64,000 bases of DNA. It comes from Wyeomyia smithii (lineage: Eukaryota > Arthropoda > Insecta > Diptera > Culicidae). A program made the translations under genes and the position numbers. Location of the stretch: the NCBI RefSeq assembly GCF_029784165.1, contig NC_073694.1, forward strand, positions 75,225,411 through 75,289,410. The letters are read 5' to 3'. The notes under the pieces were generated by a model, which saw only the letters and a list, made by a program, of their open reading frames with translations, was not told the origin of the DNA and did no database searches. How positions within the stretch are numbered: the first letter of the stretch is position 1; every line of letters starts with the position of its first letter. Shown piece after piece: positions 58,147-64,000 of the stretch.

Positions 58147-60120
58147 TTAAAGGAAGTTGCTGGCTGATGTATTCACTTCATGCAAGCCTGCTGCTGATGC
58201 TTCCCGCTACCACACTGGAACAGCATTTTAGTGGAGGGAGTGTCGTTGCATCAGCTGACCCTGCTACTATCGATGCTGATATACCCGCTGCAACAGCTAC
58301 GCTATGCATAGCCATGCCACAGTTGTGGCCGCTATACGCTGGCCCAACTGCTGAGCAACTGCAACGCTATCCGTAGCCATGCCACAGTTGTGGCCGCCAT
58401 TGGTATCCGCTGTACCTGCATCTGCTGGCTGCTATCGATGGTGAGATCCGCTGAAACTGCTACGCTTATTCGCAGCCATGCCACAGTTGTGGCCGCTATC
58501 CCCTATCGATGGTACTCACTGCTCGCTCCCGCTGCTGCTAAGGGAGGACTGCTGTCGTCGCTGTTCAGAACTACTATGAGCGGCTTCGACTAAAACAGGC
58601 TCTTATATAGGGATGAAAATAGGAATGAATTATTTTACGTACGTGGTGGAATGATATAACTTGAAAAATATGTGTGACTTCATTCCGGCTCAGAGCGATC
58701 ATTTGATAAGCTCCACCTCTTTTTTCAGTTTCTAAAGTTTTTCCTCAGTTTCGTAGCACGGATGCACAAAAATGATTTCTTGTCGAGCCGGACCGATAGC
58801 ACTCTCATTGAAGCAACAAAATAACATGTTTTGTTTCGTGTTGTGCAGCTTGGTTGAAGAAAATGTTCCTGTCCCCGTGTCGCATGTAAGCAGATTATTG
58901 CGTTCAGTAGATAGTGTATCCAGCGAATAAACACCGATGGTGCTCTCACACACGCAACGGTTTTAACCCGTATCTTATTGCGGTTTGTAACATCAAGCGA
59001 TTTCGTTTGCTCGCTGTTGCGTGTTGCATCATGTTGCAACTTGGCAGCTGGGAGACGACGAAATTCTGTTTATGCTGATTGATTGAATCGACTTCATATT
59101 AGCTCTGCATAGTCGAACTAACTGCTTTTGTGAATGCGTACTAACAGGGCAGTTTATTATTCAATGTCGGTTATGCTGATCGCAGCCTTTACGCTGCCCC
59201 TACAGTGGGGGGTTTACTAAATAAAGTGAAAATTAGACAACTACAACAGAATTTGATTGCATCCCGCACAGAATGTCTGCTTGTGTTGATGCCAGAAAAT
59301 TATTAACCATCAATTATTTTTTTATTTGCCTTGAAAAAAGCATGTTGCGGTTCAAAATCGGTTGCTAATTACAACCTTTAAGCTGCTCTAACATTGGGGG
59401 AATTAAGATACACGGACAACATGCACTGTGGAAGCTATTTCACATTCAGTAAATTAGACGGGTGCGACAAATTTAAATTGTTAGGATGCAACACAGAATA
59501 CTTGCTTGCGTTGACAAAAATTATTAACTTTCAATGACTTGTTTATTTGCCTTCAAAAAGGCATTTTGATTTCCAAAATTGGATTTCCTGATGGCAATCT
59601 TCATGCTGCCCCAACACGGGGGGAATAATGGCTGTCTGGCGACACACGCTGAGAAAAACCGCGCTGCTCCTGAGACGTGGTGACCAACCACAGGGCTAGT
59701 GCTGCTGCTAAGGAAGGACGACTGCTGTTGTCGCTGTCTAGAACTATTATGAGCGGCTCCGGCTGAAACAGGCTCTTATATAGGCCAAATAGCATGTTTT
59801 CAATTGCAAGGTATATGAATCGTCGACCGTGCTTGGGAAGCAAGCATATAACGACCAATCAGAGGTCGAATTTTTCGTTTTGACAAGGCTTGACTATTTT
59901 CAATAGTACAATAGTGTAAATAATAAAATTACAATTATCTTATTTTGGGAAGAATCTTAGAAGATTTTCCAATCTATTGCTGCAAGAACGAAAGAAATCC
60001 ATCGAATACTAACCGATTTATTAGCATTTGAAATTGGACATATTTTTCACTTTTTTCGGTTTTAGATTTTCATTTCACATCCCTATATAGCCGAACTTCC
60101 TGAGAGAAGTATTCTACTTC

Positions 60121-62182
60121 AAAAAACATTGAAAAACTAAGTGGAAATTGACTGGATGAATTGCCAATGCAATAATGGTTCTAACTGTCAAATTTCGTTA
60201 CCGAAAATTACATGAGACTTCTACTACAAAAGATAATCACCTGATCGTCTTAGCTTTTATACCCAATGTCGTCCTGGCATACAAAAAAAGTACCAGATAT
60301 CGTATTCAAAATAAGCAAACAATCTGATTAATCATGATTAATGTATGTAATGTACTCTATGATCTTCCAAGAGCGTTCGATTCCTAGGTCATAGAACGCG
60401 TAATAACTGAGCATTAAGAAATCCATGAAATGCGGTACATGAAACAAATCCTTGGAGTTTACAGCGTCGTACTTCTCACGCTTATACGCTTAGAAAACAA
60501 ATATCGTGTTACTATTGTCTATTTTTCTAAAATACCATTAACTTTTCATACGGGGGATATGCACCGTGCCAAAAAAATTTGAGGGACATATAAACTTTAC
60601 TTGTCGCATTTATGTGAAACATGCTCTCTCATAAAGAATTCACGACCTTTAATTATATTCATCTTAGAATAAGGATTGTTTGCAGAGCGAGAAAGTGAAG
60701 CATTTTAAGGGGAAGTTGATTTTCCGCAGAAAATTAACTTCCCCCTTCCCCTTAAAATGCGAGAAAATGAAGCATTTTAAGGGGAAGTTAATTTTCCACA
60801 GAAAACATAGCTGTAAAGGCGATAAGAGAATACAGTGGGTGCTGTGAAGGCGTTGAAAGATTCAAAGTTGACTTGTTTAGCACTTAAACTTGAAAACTCC
60901 TACAAAAAAATATTTATCAAAACGTGATTGATTGATATTTATGAACGATGAAATTATAGAAAAAGATAATTCAATTGTCAACAATTCGTGATCACTCGGG
61001 TGTATCAAGGCAGAGTTTCAGTGGTTCAGGCAAGGTTTAACGGAAATCAACGACGCTTATTTCTACTAAACATTCGACCACCAAATTAAATTTAAATTTT
61101 CGCAGTTACAGTGTTTGGAAACCCCTCAATTAGAAGATAAAACATTGGATTACAAATCTGAAATGCTTGAAATCTATCCATCCTTCTCGCAGCCAGATCT
61201 CTGAGCAAAGCAAAAAAACAACTTCGGGAACGGAATGGTCTCCCGCTGCTTTCCAATATGACCGGTACAACAAACTGCTCTGTGTTACAATTGAGTCCAG
61301 AGTTTGGATATTTCAATACTGCAATACGCAGAAGTTACAGGTGGTAAAGTCAGGCCACCACCAATGGTTCAACTACCCGAAAATTTGCCGGGTCAGCTAG
61401 TTTTACCCAAATCACAACATGTTTGGGTATTCGTCATGTAGAAAACATGTTTCAATACCATTTCTATATCTTTTCGGAAAAGACTTGATAAATTTATTTT
61501 AACATGCTAAATCATTTTAAATTGAATAAAATTTAAAAAAAAAACATAGTATAGACTATCGTACGGTGACGTCACGCATCTGAGTTAGATAGATACTTTT
61601 TTTTTCTTCACAAATAAGATAGATACTTGATACAGCCGAAATTCGTTGGTTGGAACACAACTGCCACCCAACTAGCGAATCGTGTTTTTTCCTTTGTTTG
61701 TGTCGTTTGACAGTGGCTGAGACCATGGTTGGTCCATCTCGCCAGAATCGTGTTCGTTAGTTGGATGAACTGACAACTGGGCAAATTTTTCAAAGGGGAG
61801 TGCCGATTGTTTGTTTTTTTCCAGCTTTGGAAAATTTCCTAATTTCATTGCGGTATAACTATGTAAAAGAAAATGAACTTCGCTCGTCTGTCTTGCTGCT
61901 GTAGTGAATATTTTATGTATTTGGTCAATACTTTTTCATACAAAAATTCCAACGAGAAGCAAAATGATAAAGCGCAAGCACATCACCAGTGATGCCAACT
62001 ATTTTTTTTCATAAAAAGCTGGAAGAATTCAAAATAAAAAACTGGATACATAAATATGGAGCTTTTACATAAATTTATTTGAAATTCTGTTCTAAATGCT
62101 GCACCGTATTATTGCATGTAACCAAAAAGGCTGAAAGAAAATTGTTTACACATGGAGATTATAGTCACTGGCGTACTTGAAC
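60121..62182. other. intergenic; inverted/direct repeat at 60690-60800
   Basis: GCATTTTAAGGGGAAGTTGA (60697) is followed by its complement (60740-60764), and the unit then repeats directly at 60773. At 61378-61400 the text GGGTCAGCTAGTTTTACCC is the inverted counterpart of CTAGCTGACCAGGC at 63572, a terminal word of a repeat common in insects that I cannot name. No gene. Confidence 0.45.
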
Positions 62183-63291
62183 TTGCCCCCGATTTTATCA
62201 CATTTTTCACCCAATTTTATCATCATAAAACATTTCATTGAAAAAATGTCGGGGTGAACTGATTTTCAATATTTAAGATATTTTTCATAATTCTGTGTAT
62301 CATCCTGGATGTAGTTTACATCAAAAATTCAACCGATGCACAATGTTACATTTTGCTGTTTTCATGCGAATATTTGAATAGTGATACAAATGTTTATTAT
62401 AACCGTATAATATGTTTGGAGAAGTTTCAAAATATTTGAAAACGCATGTTTCGATGTAGGAAGCTGGGTGATCAATACTAAAAGAGAGATAGAATATTTA
62501 CTTTTCCATTAGATAAAGATAGACGCTTGGTGTCTTAGGCAAAGTATTAGGTGATCTCAAAACGAGAAACTTTACAGAAGACATCATGTTTCTATCTCTT
62601 ACATATTGCAAGCATCATAAAGTTTTCTATGAGAAGGCATTAATAATCGTTATTTACAGCTTAAGATTGTTCTGGTTGCAATATGTGAGAGATATCAGCA
62701 TGCTGTCTTCGGCAAAGTTTAGTGTTGTGAAAACATCTTATATTTTGCTGATGGTGCTGCGCTACAAAAAAGCAAGTAATTCATTTTACCAATTCAAACA
62801 AAAAGAACGAATAAAAGACTCAATTGTAATTTTTTTGCAACTTTACATCGATTTTTTTAGGTTTGTTTAGAAAAGTTTTAGGCAATTGAATTATCTATTT
62901 AAAAAAATAGTGATGATCGATTTTTTATAGTCACTTTTTGTTTTTGAATTTTTTTTTCAGTACAGGATCTCAAATTGAATTTTTAAAATATTTTCTATAA
63001 AAGCTCAGACAGTTTTCTCAAATTCATCCCTTGACAACTTTTCTCTATCGTTTGTTTCAGATTATCGATTCAGATATATCGATTTAAAAAAAACAACTGC
63101 AGCTTTTTTCATATGTTTGTACAGATAAATTTTCCAAAAAAAATTAAAATCACTGATTTTACGTATTTAGTTATTGATTTAACATCTTCAATAAAAAAAA
63201 AATTAAATTTTAAAAATTTCCCGATTTTATCACTTTTCCTATTTTATCACGCCAAAAATCATCAGGGTGTGATATAATCGGATGATCACTG
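62183..63291. mobile_element. pogo-like MITE, copy 2 (left end lost)
   Basis: From TTGCCCCCGATTTTATC to GATGATCACTG it matches 32043-33120 at about 90%; TA follows the right end. The first ~25 bp of the left TIR are replaced by unrelated sequence. It carries a 50-60 bp extra segment near 62750-62850. Confidence 0.75.
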
Positions 63292-63292
63292 T

Positions 63293-63430
63293 ATTCGTAA
63301 GACAGCTAGACAATCAAAGTTTTCGTTTGGATCATTGAAATTGTCGATATTTATCAAAATTCAGGAGTTTAAGGCCTGCTTTCTTTGACTGATTAAAATA
63401 GGCGCCACTGCTTAAGCCGTTCGCTACCCT
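63293..63430. repeat. dispersed repeat C, copy 2
   Basis: ATTCGTAAGACAGCTAGACA to GCTTAAGCCGTTCGCTACC, counterpart of 11011-11151. Confidence 0.7.
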
Positions 63431-63749
63431 ATGTCTATTACGAATTCCGAGTACTGTTAAAAAAGGCAACACACTTCGGTACACGTGGTTCTTTAATAGG
63501 CATACACTGCGTTATCACGATATTTTTCGATCAAATAAAACCTACTCCGATTTTCGACATTCTTATAATAAACTAGCTGACCAGGCAAACTTCGCCCCGC
63601 CCATTTTTTTCTAGATTAAAATAATTTTAAATTTTCCAAATTGATTGATTCCTTGCGATTTGTTTATAGTCTGCAACTGCATGACGAATCAAATATTGGA
63701 CAGATCAATGTCAAGACAAATCGTTTGAATTGAGTGATTTTATCAGATT

Positions 63750-64000
63750 CTGTAAATCACCTCGATTCTGGAAATATTCATATTGAGTAGTATTCGGTCA
63801 TTTTCGGCTGTTTTTTAAAAACCGAAGTCGCTATATCAGCATTCAAAAAGGAAACTGGAGTCGATTTGAGGCTTTTTTGCATCATAAATCACGATTACGG
63901 CTATATTTATATTTGGTCACTTTAGACTGTTTCCCAGAAACAGGGAGTCATCATCATGAATATTTATATTTATATTGGTATTTGGTCATTTTCGGCTCTT
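63750..64000. repeat. ~125 bp satellite, inverted relative to the left edge
   Basis: CATATTGAGTAGTATTCGGT with CATTTTCGGCTGTTTT, and ATTTGGTCACTTTAGACTG, are complements of the monomer at 1-1040. At least two diverged monomers run off the right edge. Confidence 0.75.

Larger units (their letters stand above)
56514..60120. mobile_element. 3.6 kb non-coding element, copy 3 (diverged)
   Basis: Length 3,607 bp, same orientation as copies 1 and 2, with scattered substitutions and small indels (for example TTCTTT missing near 57973 and a 12 bp loss near 58783). Flanks are TTCAAAAA and AAAAAACATT. Both hairpins, the duplicated end module and the GCCACAGTTGTGGC triplet are retained. The reading frames of copies 1 and 2 are altered by these changes, which argues against coding function. 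Confidence 0.85.

Noticed and set aside
1..64000. Integrated viral sequences (common in mosquito genomes)
   Set aside because: No frame resembled a viral replicase, glycoprotein or nucleoprotein; both RT-bearing ORFs have LINE-type endonucleases and no LTRs were seen.

Overview
This window looks like mosquito DNA (Culicidae, most likely an Aedes-type large genome). No ordinary single-copy host protein gene can be supported anywhere in the 64 kb. The reasons for a mosquito are a Juan/Jockey-like LINE, an intact CR1-like LINE, a mariner-family transposase with DD37E spacing (the ITmDD37E group first described in mosquitoes), tRNA-derived SINEs resembling Feilai, and many MITEs nested in each other. 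Names are from pattern recognition; no database was searched. Target-site duplications (TSDs) and empty sites were read directly, so the nesting order is well supported.

Layout. 1-1040: degenerate ~125 bp tandem repeat, which reappears in the opposite orientation at 63750-64000 and as stray monomers near 39340. 1185-10640: a very large palindrome (arms about 2 kb before insertions) whose two arms both carry a captured piece of a host gene resembling the anillin/scraps PH domain, intron included. It has since received a 3.6 kb non-coding element (1755-5387), an hAT MITE (1354-1673), a TA-MITE exactly at its centre (7135-7816) and a MULE-like element with 9 bp TSD (8385-9117). 10769-16660: a MITE, a 5'-truncated Juan-like LINE (11165-14647, 13 bp TSD) and a dispersed repeat called B here. 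16941-17985: TA-MITE. 18789-22421: second copy of the 3.6 kb element, same length and nearly identical to the first. 23423-23589: Harbinger-type MITE.

25111-31844: a foldback repeat whose right arm was hit by a 5.3 kb hAT-like element with a 6 bp TSD; that element contains repeat B with three further MITEs inside it. 32043-33120: pogo-like MITE, with a second copy at 62183-63291. 33853-42182: an 8.3 kb hAT-like element, also with a 6 bp TSD, enclosing a tRNA-derived SINE, the intact LINE (ORFs 34906-35784 and 35694-39071), a Feilai-like SINE and another MITE. 42.5-49.1 kb: a run of small MITEs with readable TSDs, and a second copy of the palindrome's end module (48455-49134). 49.1-51.8 kb: the only long stretch with no recognised repeat, possibly holding a host 5' UTR exon. 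51803-53287: foldback carrying a captured exon fragment. 54448-55748: ITmDD37E mariner with a broken transposase. 56514-60120: third, slightly diverged copy of the 3.6 kb element.

The genes do not form a pathway. The only active-looking coding unit is the CR1-like LINE. The most unusual objects are the 3.6 kb coding-free element (three copies, two nearly identical, each with two large hairpins and a duplicated CCAAT/TATA promoter-like block), the zero-spacer palindrome with an anillin-like capture, and the foldback with a captured exon.
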